This document shows positions 10,011 through 19,874 of a DNA stretch of 64,000 nt, in pieces (position 1 is the stretch's first letter; every line of letters starts with the position of its first letter). Both the position numbers and the translations under genes were made by a program. The DNA is from Bradyrhizobium sp. JYMT SZCCT0428. GTDB taxonomy: Bacteria; Pseudomonadota; Alphaproteobacteria; Rhizobiales; Xanthobacteraceae. The stretch covers positions 140,279 to 204,278 of the forward strand of contig NZ_JAFCLS010000011.1 of NCBI RefSeq assembly GCF_018131075.1, given 5' to 3'. The notes under the pieces were generated by a model, which was not told the DNA's origin, did no database searches, and saw only the letters and a program-made list of their open reading frames with translations.

Positions 10011-10990
10011 GGCTGTAGCACGGCAGCGCCAGTGATTTGTCCCGAGCGCAACTTCGACAGAACCTCATTGGCTTCCCGCAATGGAAATGCCGTCGTATGG
10101 GTCTTGATGCCCGCCTGGGCAGCGACCTTGAAGAACTCGATCCCGTCATTGCGCGTGAGATTGGCGACGGAGAGCAACTGCCGCTCTTCCCAGAGTATGC
10201 TGTAGGGAAACGAAGGAATATCCGACATGTGAATGCCGGCGCAGACCACCCGCCCGCCTTTGCCCACCGCGCGGAGTGCCAGTGGGACCAGCGCGCCTAC
10301 CGGCGCATAGATGATGGCAGCATCGAGTGGCATCGGCGGCCTCTGCTCCGATTCCCCGACCCAGTCCACGCCGAGAGATTTCGCCAGCCCTTGCGCCTCG
10401 ACATCGCCCGCACGCGTGAACGCGTAGACGGAACGTCCCTGCCAGCGGGCCACCTGCGCAATGATATGGCCGGCGGCGCCGAAGCCATAGATGCCGAGAT
10501 GCCTTCCTTCGCCCGCGATCACCAGGGAGCGCCAACCGATCAGACCCGCGCACAGCAAAGGTGCAATGGCAACGTCGTTGCCGACCTCGCCGAGTGGAAA
10601 GCAATAACGCGCGTCTGCAACGAGATGCGTGGCAAAGCCTCCGTCACGGGTGTAGCCGGTGAAACCCGGACGATCGCACAGATTTTCTCGACCCTCCCGG
10701 CAATAGCTGCATTCCTGGCATGTGTAGCCGAGCCAGGGAACACCGACGCGCGCTCCGATTTCAAGCGCAGTTACGCCGTCGCCAAGTGCCTCCACCCGGC
10801 CGACCACCTCGTGGCCGGGGATGATGGGATAGGCAATATCCGGCAATTCTCGATCCACCACATGCAGATCCGTGCGGCACACGCCGCAAGCGCTAATCTT
10901 GACGCACACAGCGCCCGGCCCGGGAACCGGACCGTCCCTCTCTTGAAACTGGAGCGGCGCGCCGGGCGCCGTCAAAACCATCGCTCGCAT
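10007..10990 (-). CDS. Zinc-dependent alcohol dehydrogenase (AdhP-like)
   Basis: A medium-chain dehydrogenase/reductase of 327 residues. The catalytic zinc site is formed by CGVCRTDLH and the GHEVVGRV block. The structural zinc site is the four-cysteine stretch CQECSYCREGRENLC. The NAD(P)-binding turn GFGAAGHIIAQVA follows. The protein most likely interconverts primary alcohols and aldehydes and may act as a redox sink under low oxygen. I selected ATG 10990, giving MRAMVLTAPG, because GAGG lies upstream and longer starts would run across the Hsp20 ribosome site. It is divergent from hsp20 and shares the FixK box at 11048-11061. Its stop overlaps the kinase fusion downstream. Confidence 0.9.
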   Translation of the reverse strand: MRAMVLTAPGAPLQFQERDGPVPGPGAVCVKISACGVCRTDLHVVDRELPDIAYPIIPGHEVVGRVEALGDGVTALEIGARVGVPWLGYTCQECSYCREGRENLCDRPGFTGYTRDGGFATHLVADARYCFPLGEVGNDVAIAPLLCAGLIGWRSLVIAGEGRHLGIYGFGAAGHIIAQVARWQGRSVYAFTRAGDVEAQGLAKSLGVDWVGESEQRPPMPLDAAIIYAPVGALVPLALRAVGKGGRVVCAGIHMSDIPSFPYSILWEERQLLSVANLTRNDGIEFFKVAAQAGIKTHTTAFPLREANEVLSKLRSGQITGAAVLQP

Positions 10991-11047
10991 CTCGTGGCCA
11001 TCCTCGCATTGGCGTGTGTACCGTATCCAACGTTGCATGGTCGAAGT

Positions 11048-11061
11048 TTGATCCTCGTCAA
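11048..11061. promoter_or_regulatory. FixK/Fnr box between adh and hsp20
   Basis: TTGA-TCCTCG-TCAA is a full match to TTGA-N6-TCAA. It is 62 bp upstream of the Hsp20 ATG and 58 bp upstream of the dehydrogenase ATG, so it could drive either gene or both. Confidence 0.75.
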
Positions 11062-11122
11062 AGGGTTCGTAGCCGCCCTCGCTAACATGGTCGTGCCAGT
11101 TTGGCTTAACCAGGAGGTCCAT

Positions 11123-11593
11123 ATGAATACGAAGTCCGTGATCCCGGTTGGAACCCAGCGTGCCGTCACCCGCCGCGATACCAACCCCTTCTCGTTCCTG
11201 CAGCAAGAAATCGACCGGCTGTTCGACGGTGTCTCGCGCAATATCCCAGGGCTCGCCAGCACTGTCCTGCCCAGCATGGACATCAGCGAGACCGACAAGG
11301 CGATCGAGATTACCGCCGAACTACCGGGGTTGGAGAAGAAAGATGTCGAGCTCAATGTCACCGACAATCTTCTGACCATTCGCGGCGAGAAGAAGAACGA
11401 GCGTGAAGAAAAGAACAAGGACTGTCACCTTGTTGAGCGCAGCTACGGCTCGTTCGCGCGATCGGTCGAACTGCCCTCCGGTGTCAAGATCGAAGACATT
11501 TCCGCCGAGATCGCCAATGGCGTGCTGAAGGTCACGATACCGAAGCCGGCACCGAAGCAAGCCAAGCAAATCGAAATCAAGACAGCCGCGTGA
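11123..11593 (+). CDS. Small heat-shock protein Hsp20 (alpha-crystallin family)
   Basis: A 156-residue ATP-independent holdase chaperone. The alpha-crystallin domain spans about residues 48-140, with ITAELPGLEKKDVELNV at its start, the RSYGSFARSVELP strand in the middle and the A-x-x-x-N-G-V-L-x-V-x-I-P signature (EIANGVLKVTIPK) near the end. The N-terminal arm contains NPFSFLQQEIDRLFD, usual for class A bacterial Hsp20. ATG 11123 is fixed by a perfect AGGAGG six bases upstream; the frame is open for 1 kb before it, but that part is antisense to the dehydrogenase. A FixK box lies upstream, so expression under low oxygen is likely. Confidence 0.95.
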   Translation: MNTKSVIPVGTQRAVTRRDTNPFSFLQQEIDRLFDGVSRNIPGLASTVLPSMDISETDKAIEITAELPGLEKKDVELNVTDNLLTIRGEKKNEREEKNKDCHLVERSYGSFARSVELPSGVKIEDISAEIANGVLKVTIPKPAPKQAKQIEIKTAA

Positions 11594-11666
11594 GGTGGCC
11601 AACAGAGCGCGGCGTCATTCCGCTGCGCTCTGCCCTTTCAGGAAGAATGGAGCAGGAGATCCAGAA

Positions 11667-12416
11667 ATGCGCGCCCATCAGATCATGACAAAAGACGTTA
11701 TGACCGTAACGCCTCATACATCGATTCAAGACGCGGCAAACATCATGCTGCGGTGTCATCTTAGTGGCCTACCCGTCGTAGATGACGATGGCTCCCTGAT
11801 GGGAATAGTCTCCGAGAGTGATTTTCTGCGACGGGTCGAAACTGGCACCGCGCGCAAGCGATCGACCATCCTCCAGTTCTTTGCGAGCGCCGGAAAATTG
11901 GCCAACGAGTATGTCCACGAGCGGGGTCGCAAAGTGGAAGATGTCATGACACGAGATGCCATTACGGTGAGCGAGCAAACACCGCTGAGCGAGCTTGTAG
12001 AACTCATGGAAAAACACGGCATCAAGCGCTTGCCCGTTCTGAGTGGCAAGGTCTTGGTCGGGATTGTCACCCGTTCAAATCTCTTACAAGCCGTGGCCAG
12101 CATGGCGCACGACGTTCCTGACCCAACTGCGGACGACGACCACATCCGCAATCGTATTATGCGGGCGGTTCATGCGGCAGATTGGCGCCCTGCCGGATTT
12201 CAGGTTACCGTTCGGAACGGGATCGTTCACCTCCACGGAATCATCTTCGACGATCACGTACGCCATGCAACAATCGTCGCGGCCGAAAATATATCGAGCG
12301 TAAAAGAGGTCCACGATCACCTCTGCTACGTAGATACTTATTCAGGCTTCTACGTGGAATCCCCCGAAGACCGAAAAGCCGCAGAACCGCCAGAGGGAAT
12401 GAAGGCCGCAAGCTGA
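11667..12416 (+). CDS. CBS-CBS-BON domain protein (first copy)
   Basis: A 249-residue protein with two CBS motifs (beginning MRAHQIMTKDVMTVTP and VEDVMTRDAITVSEQTP) followed by a C-terminal BON domain (about residues 165-235, VRNGIVHLHGIIFDD...AAENISSVKEVHDHL). CBS pairs bind adenosyl ligands and sense energy charge; BON domains bind membranes or other ligands. It is paralogous to the gene at 25119, sharing the same opening residues and the same domain order. I chose ATG 11667 because AGGAG sits nine bases upstream and the match to the paralogue begins there. It follows hsp20 by 73 bp, probably in the same transcription unit. Confidence 0.9.
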   Translation: MRAHQIMTKDVMTVTPHTSIQDAANIMLRCHLSGLPVVDDDGSLMGIVSESDFLRRVETGTARKRSTILQFFASAGKLANEYVHERGRKVEDVMTRDAITVSEQTPLSELVELMEKHGIKRLPVLSGKVLVGIVTRSNLLQAVASMAHDVPDPTADDDHIRNRIMRAVHAADWRPAGFQVTVRNGIVHLHGIIFDDHVRHATIVAAENISSVKEVHDHLCYVDTYSGFYVESPEDRKAAEPPEGMKAAS

Positions 12417-12444
12417 CGCCATTGCCTCACGGAAAGGCTTGCAA

Positions 12445-12612
12445 ATGGCTTGGCTCCTTCGTCTCCTCTCGGTCGTTGCCGCGGCGATCACCTCGCTGTT
12501 CGTCGCGCGCGACGCTTTGAATTTTGGTATCATGCAAACCTTGCTGATGATGACGTTGATCATCGGTGCCGCAGCTATCGCTGTCGCATGGAAAGCGCGA
12601 CGCGAGCTCTAG
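12445..12612 (+). CDS. Small two-helix membrane protein (55 residues)
   Basis: A short open frame starting MAWLLRLLSVVAAA and ending AWKARREL. It has two hydrophobic segments (about residues 4-20 and 29-48) separated by ARDALNFG and a basic tail, so it should sit in the inner membrane. GGAAAGG lies 8-14 bases upstream. It fits snugly between the CBS-BON gene and phosphoketolase on the same strand. Function unknown. Confidence 0.6.
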   Translation: MAWLLRLLSVVAAAITSLFVARDALNFGIMQTLLMMTLIIGAAAIAVAWKARREL

Positions 12613-12739
12613 ATGGAGCACGCCAACCACGTCCAGCTCTGCTCGCCGCACCGACCGTCAATGCGGATCTTTTGCCTGACGGGACGGATCGATCGGCCTT
12701 CGATCTGGTTGATATGCAGGCCGGCCCGGAGGGATCGAG

Positions 12740-15157
12740 ATGGCGACGACAAGAGCGAATGATGAGCTGGCGAATACCGACGACCTGAACCTGGTAGACC
12801 GTTATTGGCGCGCGGCCAACTACCTGTCGGTCGGCCAGATTTATCTGCTCGATAATCCGCTGCTCCAGGAACCGCTACGGTCAGAGCACGTCAAACCGCG
12901 CCTGCTGGGACATTGGGGCACGACGCCCGGGCTCAACTTTATTTATGCTCACCTCAATCGGGCTATCCGGGCCCTGGATCTCAATGTCATTTACGTCTGC
13001 GGGCCCGGCCATGGCGGCCCCGGCGTCGTCGCCAATACCTATCTGGAAGGCTCCTACAGCGAGATCTATCCCGAGATCAGTCGGGATACCGATGGTCTGC
13101 GACGTTTGTTCCGGCAGTTCTCCTTCCCGGGCGGCATCCCCAGTCACGCCGCTCCGGAGACGCCGGGGTCGATCCACGAGGGCGGCGAACTCGGCTACGC
13201 GCTGGTGCACGCCTATGGTGCGGCTTTCGACAACCCTGACCTGATCGTTGCTTGCGTAATAGGCGACGGCGAGGCTGAGACCGGACCACTGGCGGCCTCA
13301 TGGCATTCCAACAAGTTCCTGAGCCCCGTCCGTGACGGCGCGGTTCTCCCGATCCTTCATCTTAACGGCTACAAGATCGCCAACCCGACCGTGCTCGGCC
13401 GGATGAATGACGACGAGATCCGTCAGCTCTTTACCGGCTATGGTCACGAACCCCTGTTCGTTGAAGGTGACGACCCCAAGGTGATGCATCGGCAGATGGC
13501 CGACGTCTTGAAGCAGGCAATCGAGAGCATTCGTGCGATCCAGCGCACTGCGCGCGACGGTCGCAAGACGAGCGACCGCCCGAAATGGCCGATGATCGTG
13601 CTCCGCAGCCCCAAGGGGTGGACTGGCCCCAAGGAAGTCGATGGCTTAAAAGTCGAAGGCTTCTGGCGCGCGCATCAAGTCCCGATCGCGAATCCCCGCG
13701 GAAATCCCAAGCATCTTGAACTGCTCGAGCGGTGGATGCGCAGCTACCAACCCGAAACGCTGTTCGATGACACGGGCCGCCTGCTCCCGGAATTGCAGGC
13801 TCTCGCGCCAACCGGCGAGCGGCGAATGGGAGCCAATCCGCATGCCAACGGTGGATTGCTGAAACGCGACCTTAAACTGCCGAACCCTAACGATTATGCC
13901 ATTGTTGTGCCCCAGCCCGGAGGCGTCAAAGCCGAGGCGACGCGCACGATGGGACGCTTCCTCCGCGACGTCTTCCGCCTGAACGCCGAGGCGCGGAACT
14001 TTCGGATCATGGGACCGGATGAAACCGCCTCAAACCGCCTTGACGCAGTGTTCGAGGCGACCGAACGGGTCTGGATGGAGAGCACCGAGCCTTACGATGT
14101 TCACTTGGCTCAGGATGGTCGTGTGATGGAGGTCTTGAGCGAGCATCTCTGCCAGGGTTGGCTGGAGGGATATTTGCTCACCGGCCGCCACGGCCTCTTC
14201 TCTTGCTACGAAGCCTTCATCCACATCGTGGATTCCATGTTCAACCAGCACGCCAAGTGGCTGAAGGTTTCGCGCAGCCTGCCCTGGCGACGTCCAATCG
14301 CCTCGCTCAACTATCTCCTTACCTCGCACGTCTGGCAGCAGGATCACAACGGCTTCAGCCACCAGGACCCGGGCTTCGTCGATCTTGTCGCCAACAAGAA
14401 GGCCGACATCGTGCGCATTTACCTCCCGCCTGACGCCAACACGTTGCTCTGGATCACCGATCATTGCCTGCGAACCTACGACAGGATCAATGTGATTGTC
14501 GCCGGCAAACAGGTCTCGCCGCAGTGGCTGACCATGCAGCAGGCGGCGACGCATTGCGCCGCGGGCATCGGAGTCTGGAGATGGGCCGGTAGCGAAACCG
14601 AAGACTCCGAACCGGATGTCGTGATGGCCTGTGCCGGCGACGTTCCGACGCTCGAAACCCTGGCTGCGGTAGACCTGCTTCGAAACTCCCTGCCCGAGCT
14701 TAAAATTCGCGTCGTCAACGTCGTCGATCTCATGACGTTGCAGCCGAAGGAACAGCATCCGCACGGCCTCAGCGAGCGCGATTTTGACGGTCTCTTCACC
14801 CGCGACCGGCCGGTGATTTTTGCCTATCACGGCTATCCCTACCTGATTCACCGCCTGACCTATAACCGGACCAACCACGCCGGAATGCACGTCCGCGGCT
14901 TTGAGGAAGAAGGCACCACAACGACCCCGTTCGACATGCTGGTGCTGAACGAGCTTGACCGGTTTCATCTGGCGATCGAGGTCATCGAACGCGTTCCCGG
15001 CCTCGGCGTCGCTGCCGCCCATTTCAAGCAGCAATTTCGCGATGCCTTGATCGAACATTCGCACTACGTCCGCGAACACGGCGAAGACATGCCGCAAGTT
15101 CGTAACTGGGTCTGGCCAAACAATCCTCGGCAAACTTCCGTCCCAGCCGTGGGCTGA
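12740..15157 (+). CDS. xfp: Phosphoketolase (xylulose-5-P / fructose-6-P)
   Basis: A thiamine-diphosphate enzyme of 805 residues, the normal family length. It cleaves xylulose 5-phosphate (or fructose 6-phosphate) with phosphate to give acetyl phosphate. Typical blocks are [15 protein letters not shown] near the N-terminus, [21 protein letters not shown], the ThDP-binding [11 protein letters not shown], and in the C-terminal half [21 protein letters not shown] and the [12 protein letters not shown] motif. ATG 12740 has GGAGGG nine bases upstream. Acetate kinase follows after 35 bp, so the pair turns pentose phosphates into acetate and ATP without NAD reduction, a sensible path when respiration is limited. 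Confidence 0.96.
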   Translation: MATTRANDELANTDDLNLVDRYWRAANYLSVGQIYLLDNPLLQEPLRSEHVKPRLLGHWGTTPGLNFIYAHLNRAIRALDLNVIYVCGPGHGGPGVVANTYLEGSYSEIYPEISRDTDGLRRLFRQFSFPGGIPSHAAPETPGSIHEGGELGYALVHAYGAAFDNPDLIVACVIGDGEAETGPLAASWHSNKFLSPVRDGAVLPILHLNGYKIANPTVLGRMNDDEIRQLFTGYGHEPLFVEGDDPKVMHRQMADVLKQAIESIRAIQRTARDGRKTSDRPKWPMIVLRSPKGWTGPKEVDGLKVEGFWRAHQVPIANPRGNPKHLELLERWMRSYQPETLFDDTGRLLPELQALAPTGERRMGANPHANGGLLKRDLKLPNPNDYAIVVPQPGGVKAEATRTMGRFLRDVFRLNAEARNFRIMGPDETASNRLDAVFEATERVWMESTEPYDVHLAQDGRVMEVLSEHLCQGWLEGYLLTGRHGLFSCYEAFIHIVDSMFNQHAKWLKVSRSLPWRRPIASLNYLLTSHVWQQDHNGFSHQDPGFVDLVANKKADIVRIYLPPDANTLLWITDHCLRTYDRINVIVAGKQVSPQWLTMQQAATHCAAGIGVWRWAGSETEDSEPDVVMACAGDVPTLETLAAVDLLRNSLPELKIRVVNVVDLMTLQPKEQHPHGLSERDFDGLFTRDRPVIFAYHGYPYLIHRLTYNRTNHAGMHVRGFEEEGTTTTPFDMLVLNELDRFHLAIEVIERVPGLGVAAAHFKQQFRDALIEHSHYVREHGEDMPQVRNWVWPNNPRQTSVPAVG

Positions 15158-15192
15158 CGATTGTCTCGGCTGCCCTGTCAGGAACATCGATA

Positions 15193-16374
15193 ATGTCCGA
15201 CGCCGTCCTGGTCCTGAATGCAGGCTCCTCCAGCATCAAGTTCGGATTGTTCGATATTTCCGGGGCTGAGCCGCGCTTGCTCTGCAAAGGCCTGCTCGAC
15301 GAACACGAGGCCAAGCCAGGCTTCACCGTGACCGACGCCGCCGGCAATCATTTGTCCGAGAAGCGACGCGCGACGGCCGACAATAACGGCGATGCCCTGC
15401 TCTCCGATATCCTGGATTGGAGCAATGACAATCTCGCCGGCGGCACGTTAGCCGCCATCGGGCATCGGGTCGTTCACGGCGGACGCGATTTTGACGGTCC
15501 AGCCGAAGTCACCGACAAAACCATCGACGCGATGGCCGCCCTGACGCCACTTGCACCTCTGCATCAGCCGCGCTGCCTGTCGCCGATACGGGCCATCAGG
15601 TCGCTGCGGCCCGATCTCACGCAAATTGCCTGCTTCGACACCGCCTTCCATCATGGCCTCGTACCCCCCGTCAGCCGCTTTGCGATCTCGCGACGATTCG
15701 AAGAGATGGGCATTAGACGCTACGGTTTTCACGGACTTTCCTTTGAGTTTATCGCCAACCACCTAGCCGAGATATCCCCGATCCTCTCAGGTAAGCGCAC
15801 CGTGGCGGCGCATCTCGGCAACGGAGCCAGCCTTTGCGCGATGCGCAACGGCAGAAGCGTCGATACCACCATGGGCCTCACCCCGCTCGACGGATTGATG
15901 ATGGGCACGCGCGGCGGCGCCATCGATCCTGGCGTGCTGATATACCTTCAGCAGCAGGGCATGTCCGTCGATGACCTCCAGCACATGCTGTACCAGGAAT
16001 CCGGATTGCTTGGCATCTCCGGTCTTTCCGCCGACATGCGCGTCTTGCTCGCCAGCCACGATCCGCGAGCTGCCGAGGCGATCGAGCTGTTCACGTTTCG
16101 CGTCGCCAGGGAAGTTAGCGCGATGGCAAATACGCTGGGCGGCTTGGAATGTCTCGTCTTTACCGGCGGCATCGGCGAGCATAGCGCAGAGATAAGACAG
16201 CAAGTATGCGAATTGCTGCAATGGCTGGGAGTGCGGATCGATCATTCGGCAAATGATCAGGCGAGCGAATGCATCAACACTGAGAACAGCGGGGTTGACG
16301 TTCGTGTCATTCCTACAAGCGAGGAGACCATGATCGCCCGCCATTGCTCGGAGAAATTGCGATCACAGGGCTGA
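15193..16374 (+). CDS. ackA: Acetate kinase
   Basis: Converts acetyl phosphate and ADP to acetate and ATP. The protein has 393 residues, as expected. Motifs seen are the opening VLVLNAGSSSIKF (phosphate 1 loop), RRYGFHGLSFEF, the GNGASLCA stretch, TPLDGLMMGTRGG and the TGGIGEHSAEIR adenosine site. It sits 35 bp after phosphoketolase on the same strand and completes that pathway. Its last residues (PTSEETMIARHCSEKLR) recur as a relic near 17.94 kb. Confidence 0.96.
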   Translation: MSDAVLVLNAGSSSIKFGLFDISGAEPRLLCKGLLDEHEAKPGFTVTDAAGNHLSEKRRATADNNGDALLSDILDWSNDNLAGGTLAAIGHRVVHGGRDFDGPAEVTDKTIDAMAALTPLAPLHQPRCLSPIRAIRSLRPDLTQIACFDTAFHHGLVPPVSRFAISRRFEEMGIRRYGFHGLSFEFIANHLAEISPILSGKRTVAAHLGNGASLCAMRNGRSVDTTMGLTPLDGLMMGTRGGAIDPGVLIYLQQQGMSVDDLQHMLYQESGLLGISGLSADMRVLLASHDPRAAEAIELFTFRVAREVSAMANTLGGLECLVFTGGIGEHSAEIRQQVCELLQWLGVRIDHSANDQASECINTENSGVDVRVIPTSEETMIARHCSEKLRSQG

Positions 16375-16452
16375 AACACTCCTGCTGTTGGCCAGAGCCT
16401 TGTTCATGGCGCGGCTCTCCGCCGCGGAGCTGACCCGGAAGCCCCCTTGGTC

Positions 16453-16466
16453 TTGACATAGCTCAA
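16453..16466. promoter_or_regulatory. FixK/Fnr box upstream of the OpgC-like gene
   Basis: TTGA-CATAGC-TCAA, full match to the half-sites. It lies 142 bp upstream of the ATG at 16609 in a 234-bp stretch without genes, so a leader of about 100 bases is implied. Confidence 0.65.
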
Positions 16467-16608
16467 CAAGGTCCCAAGGGTTGCACCCTACCCTTATATT
16501 GATTGTCGAAGGGCTCAACCCCGGATCCGGTGGTTCAACGCGTCTGCGCGGTCAGCCGGATGCGACGCACCCTAGGCTCTCCGGATTATCACATTGCGGA
16601 TCAGGAAA

Positions 16609-17814
16609 ATGAGCGTCGCCACGGCTCTTCCACCCTCAAAGCGGGATTTGCGTCTCGATCTCTTTCGTGGACTCGCAAACTGGGCTATGTTCCTGGGCCA
16701 TATTCCCAGCACGGTGCTCGCCTGGCTGACGTTCCGAAACTACGGCTTCAGCGATGGCGCCGATCTATTCGTGTTCATTTCCGGCTACACGTCGGCTTCC
16801 GTGTACACGAGAAAAATGTCCGAGCGCGGCTTTGTTTTCGGAGCAACGCGGCTCTTGAAGCGCGTCTGGCAAATCTATGCCGCCCACGTTTTACTATTCG
16901 TGTTCTACATATCTTCCATCCATTTTCTGTCGCACAAATTCAACGCTCCTGATTTCATCGACCAATTCAATGTTGCTCCCCTGACCAATGCTCCAGTCGA
17001 GGCGCTGGTCGAAGGACTAGTATTGAAATACAAGCCGGTGAATCTCGATGTGCTACCGCTCTACGTCGTTCTAATGGGTAGCTTTCCGCCAATTCTTTGG
17101 CTGATGCTCAAGCATCGCAACTGGATCATGTTCGGATCCGTGTTGCTCTATTTCGCTGCCCGGCAATTTGGCTGGAATTTTCCCTCCTATCCATCGGGGG
17201 TTTGGTATTTCAACCCGTTCGCGTGGCAACTTCTCTTTGTGCTCGGCGCATGGTTGGCCTTGGGTGGAGCCGATACGCTGAATTTCCTGGTCCGCTCCCG
17301 GCTGGTCTTCTGCGTCGGTGTAACCTATTTGCTTTTTGCGACGATAATGACGTTCGCGGCGTTCCTGCCAGAGCTTCAGGCAGTGTTTCCGCGCTTTCTA
17401 TTCGATGCATTTAACCCCAACGACAAAACCAATTTGGCGCCCTATCGCTTCCTGCATCTGGCGCTTCTAATCATCGTCGTAGCGCGAATCATACCGATCG
17501 ATGCACCGGGACTGCGGGTGGCCATCTGGCGGCCGCTGGTCAAATGCGGGCAACAGTCCCTCGAGGTGTTTTGCGTTGGAATCTACCTCTCATTCATCGC
17601 ATATTTTATTCTGGAAGCGACTTCCGACGGGGTTCTTGCTCAACTCCTCGTTGGAGCTGGCGGCCTCTCGATCATGACCGCGGTCGCCTACTACAGATCG
17701 TGGTCGAAGCGAGTGGAAAAGAGCGTCCATGCCGACTTACATCGTCCAATTGGGGAGGAAGGCCACCTGCCCATCGGCGGGCTCTGTAACAAGGGGGTCG
17801 CAAGTACCGTCTGA
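16609..17814 (+). CDS. OpgC-domain membrane acyltransferase-like protein
   Basis: A polytopic membrane protein of 401 residues with about ten hydrophobic segments. The start RDLRLDLFRGLANWAMFLGHIP with F-R-G-L and an early His, followed by YGFSDGADLFVFISGYTSA, is characteristic of the OpgC/acyltransferase-3-like family. In other bacteria OpgC adds succinyl groups to osmoregulated periplasmic glucans. The exact acyl group and acceptor here are unknown. ATG 16609 is preferred over TTG 16594 because AGGA lies just upstream and the family usually starts near KRDLRLD. A FixK box lies upstream. Confidence 0.8.
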   Translation: MSVATALPPSKRDLRLDLFRGLANWAMFLGHIPSTVLAWLTFRNYGFSDGADLFVFISGYTSASVYTRKMSERGFVFGATRLLKRVWQIYAAHVLLFVFYISSIHFLSHKFNAPDFIDQFNVAPLTNAPVEALVEGLVLKYKPVNLDVLPLYVVLMGSFPPILWLMLKHRNWIMFGSVLLYFAARQFGWNFPSYPSGVWYFNPFAWQLLFVLGAWLALGGADTLNFLVRSRLVFCVGVTYLLFATIMTFAAFLPELQAVFPRFLFDAFNPNDKTNLAPYRFLHLALLIIVVARIIPIDAPGLRVAIWRPLVKCGQQSLEVFCVGIYLSFIAYFILEATSDGVLAQLLVGAGGLSIMTAVAYYRSWSKRVEKSVHADLHRPIGEEGHLPIGGLCNKGVASTV

Positions 17815-18359
17815 TTCCACGACGAAAAACGCGGACCGCCAATATGAGCGACGTTCTCCGCATCTGCTCCCGGGCGCGAAGCTTAACTGATTCAAGTCTC
17901 CGACCGGCGGCTTCGGCCCCGCGTCATCCCCACAGCGACGAGATCATGATCGCCCGCCATTGCTCTGAAATGTTACGAGCACGGCGAGGAAATACTTCTT
18001 TTGACCGGCCGCACGATTTGCGGGTGCACTCGAACTCTCCGGGTTTGGAAGCATCCGCCAACCTTCCCTCTCATTTTCTATGCCGCTGATGCACACCTAT
18101 TATTTTGACGTGAAGGGCGGGGTAACGATTAGGGATCGGGTGGGTCTTTCGCACGGACTCACAAGCGATCGAGTACAGTCTGCACCGAGCAGTCCCGGCA
18201 CATCAGCGAGGACCGGACGTTCTGGCGCGGTCCAGCCACAGCCCTTCCAACCGCGTTCTATGCGTCCCGGACCGACTTGATCCGCCGGGACGCTACCGCT
18301 TGACCGTAGTCGCGCTGCTGTCACGCAGAGCGAACCCGCGCCGACGACAATGGAATTAA
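17815..18359. other. Gene-poor stretch with gene relics
   Basis: Between the OpgC-like gene and the transporter there is no intact gene. It holds an ackA 3' relic (about 17930-17985) and, at 18089-18160, a stretch reading MHTYYFDVKGGVTIRDRVGL that looks like the beginning of a DUF6894-type protein but soon loses similarity. The rest shows nothing I can name. Confidence 0.5.
17930..17985 (+). pseudogene. Relic of the 3' end of ackA
   Basis: The frame reads PHSDEIMIARHCSEMLRARR, against PTSEETMIARHCSEKLRSQG at the end of the intact ackA 1.6 kb upstream. The DNA stretch ATGATCGCCCGCCATTGCTC is identical in both places. No upstream ackA sequence accompanies it, so this is a decayed fragment. Confidence 0.7.
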
Positions 18360-19874
18360 TCACGTACGACGACCGAAGAAGAAGATGGCGCCGATCGGAA
18401 GGACGAAACCAAGCACCGCTGCTGTAATCAACAGCGGGCCCAGCTCTGAGTAGTCGCCACGCTGCACGACGAAGATTTGGTTGAGATACTTAGTCTGCAG
18501 TTGGCCTGCGACAAGTGCCAAATTCATCAGCGACGCCATGAGGGCGAACCAAGTCGCACGATGGCCCGCCGGCGCGTAAAATGCGATCAGAGTGAGTAGC
18601 GGGATCATACTGAGCTGCGCGAAGGGTGAGGCAGCAGCCGCGTCAATTACAGCGATGCTGCGCGCGCCAAACCCAAGTTTCGCCTCTGTCCATTGGTGAA
18701 GGCCAAAGAACAAGCCTATATTGGGCAGCGACAAGGTTGCTCCGGCGACGGCCAGCCAAAATAGTACCTTGGTAACGGAGTATTCCGTCAATTGCTTGCT
18801 GAATGTCCACATCGCAACAATGGCGATGATGGCGGCTGTCTGGCGAAGATTGCCATAGAAAGCCTCGTCGAACTTCAGCACGTCGAGCGTCCACCAAAAA
18901 TAACCGTCTCCGGCGGATGGCGTGGCGCGGAAAGCGAAGATGATGATGCTTGCGAACAGAATCGAGCGCTGTGTCTTCGCGTCGAGTTCGCGGGTGACGA
19001 AGAAGAGCATCGCGCAGATTACCATCATCGAAAGAATGAAGACCAACTCTTGACCAAATGGCAAACCGCCAAGGGCGATCGCAAGGACAACGGCTCCAAA
19101 GCCAATGCCGCCGCCGAGAATGCGCCAGTCGATCGGCCGCCGCTCGTTCGATTCCCAGCGAATCAACAGCACGCTTATTGCGGAGATGGCAGGAATGATG
19201 AGGCCTAGCAGAAATACGGTCTCACGGGCGAGCGCCTCAGCGAGCCATCCGGAGAGCCCGGCCACTGAAAGAATTCCAATGCCCAGTGCCAGGCGGCCGA
19301 GAACCTGAACCATGCCCAACTCGGCTCGAATCTCGCCCTCCGGACGAGCATTTCCCGTCGAGTCGACGCGGGATACGACTTCGGTTGACATCGCATCCGC
19401 TACGACATCCTGAATTACGGTCCCCGCGACGATGAGCATGGCGCCGAGAATGTAGAGGTGATCAGTGGTACTGAACGTGATCCATCGACCGGCCGCTCCG
19501 GCCAGCGTGAGCATTCCGGAGGCCGTAAATGCGGTTCCGATTAGGATGTAGGACCGCCGTTGTGAACCGAAGATCGGAACGCTGTCGACGAGTTGGCCGA
19601 ACACCATTTTCACCGTCCATGGCAGGCTTAACCAAACGCCGATTCCGGCGAGGTCCGCCGCGCTAAGGGACAGCCGCTCCTTGACCCACATGTCTCGGCT
19701 TACGTCGACTATCCCTAATGCGCCGTAGGCGAAATAGACCATCAGCAACGGTAGGTAGGTGCGCCGAAAGCCGAAAATTGGCCGTAGGAGGCTCGGCAAC
19801 CAAGCCCTCGCACGCTCGATCATTGATTCCCGGGCTGTCCGACTCACCGACGGCGTCTCCCTGAACTGGCTCAT
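18360..19874 (-). CDS. BT1/folate-biopterin-transporter-type major facilitator protein
   Basis: A 504-residue protein with about twelve membrane helices. The early motif YFAYGALGIVDVSRDMWVKE followed by WLSLPWTVKMVFGQLVDSVP, and the QDVVADAMSTEVV stretch, are typical of the BT1/FBT branch of the major facilitator superfamily, whose eukaryotic members move folates and pteridines. Bacterial substrates are not known. The C-terminal part (GYFWWTLDVLKFDEAFYGNL) also fits this family. It stands alone on the minus strand between two gene-relic zones, so it may have arrived or been left during rearrangement of this area. Confidence 0.75.
   Translation of the reverse strand: MSQFRETPSVSRTARESMIERARAWLPSLLRPIFGFRRTYLPLLMVYFAYGALGIVDVSRDMWVKERLSLSAADLAGIGVWLSLPWTVKMVFGQLVDSVPIFGSQRRSYILIGTAFTASGMLTLAGAAGRWITFSTTDHLYILGAMLIVAGTVIQDVVADAMSTEVVSRVDSTGNARPEGEIRAELGMVQVLGRLALGIGILSVAGLSGWLAEALARETVFLLGLIIPAISAISVLLIRWESNERRPIDWRILGGGIGFGAVVLAIALGGLPFGQELVFILSMMVICAMLFFVTRELDAKTQRSILFASIIIFAFRATPSAGDGYFWWTLDVLKFDEAFYGNLRQTAAIIAIVAMWTFSKQLTEYSVTKVLFWLAVAGATLSLPNIGLFFGLHQWTEAKLGFGARSIAVIDAAAASPFAQLSMIPLLTLIAFYAPAGHRATWFALMASLMNLALVAGQLQTKYLNQIFVVQRGDYSELGPLLITAAVLGFVLPIGAIFFFGRRT

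Noticed and set aside
10037..11122. A 362-residue N-terminal extension of Hsp20
   Set aside because: It is antisense to the alcohol dehydrogenase and lies before a perfect AGGAGG and ATG.
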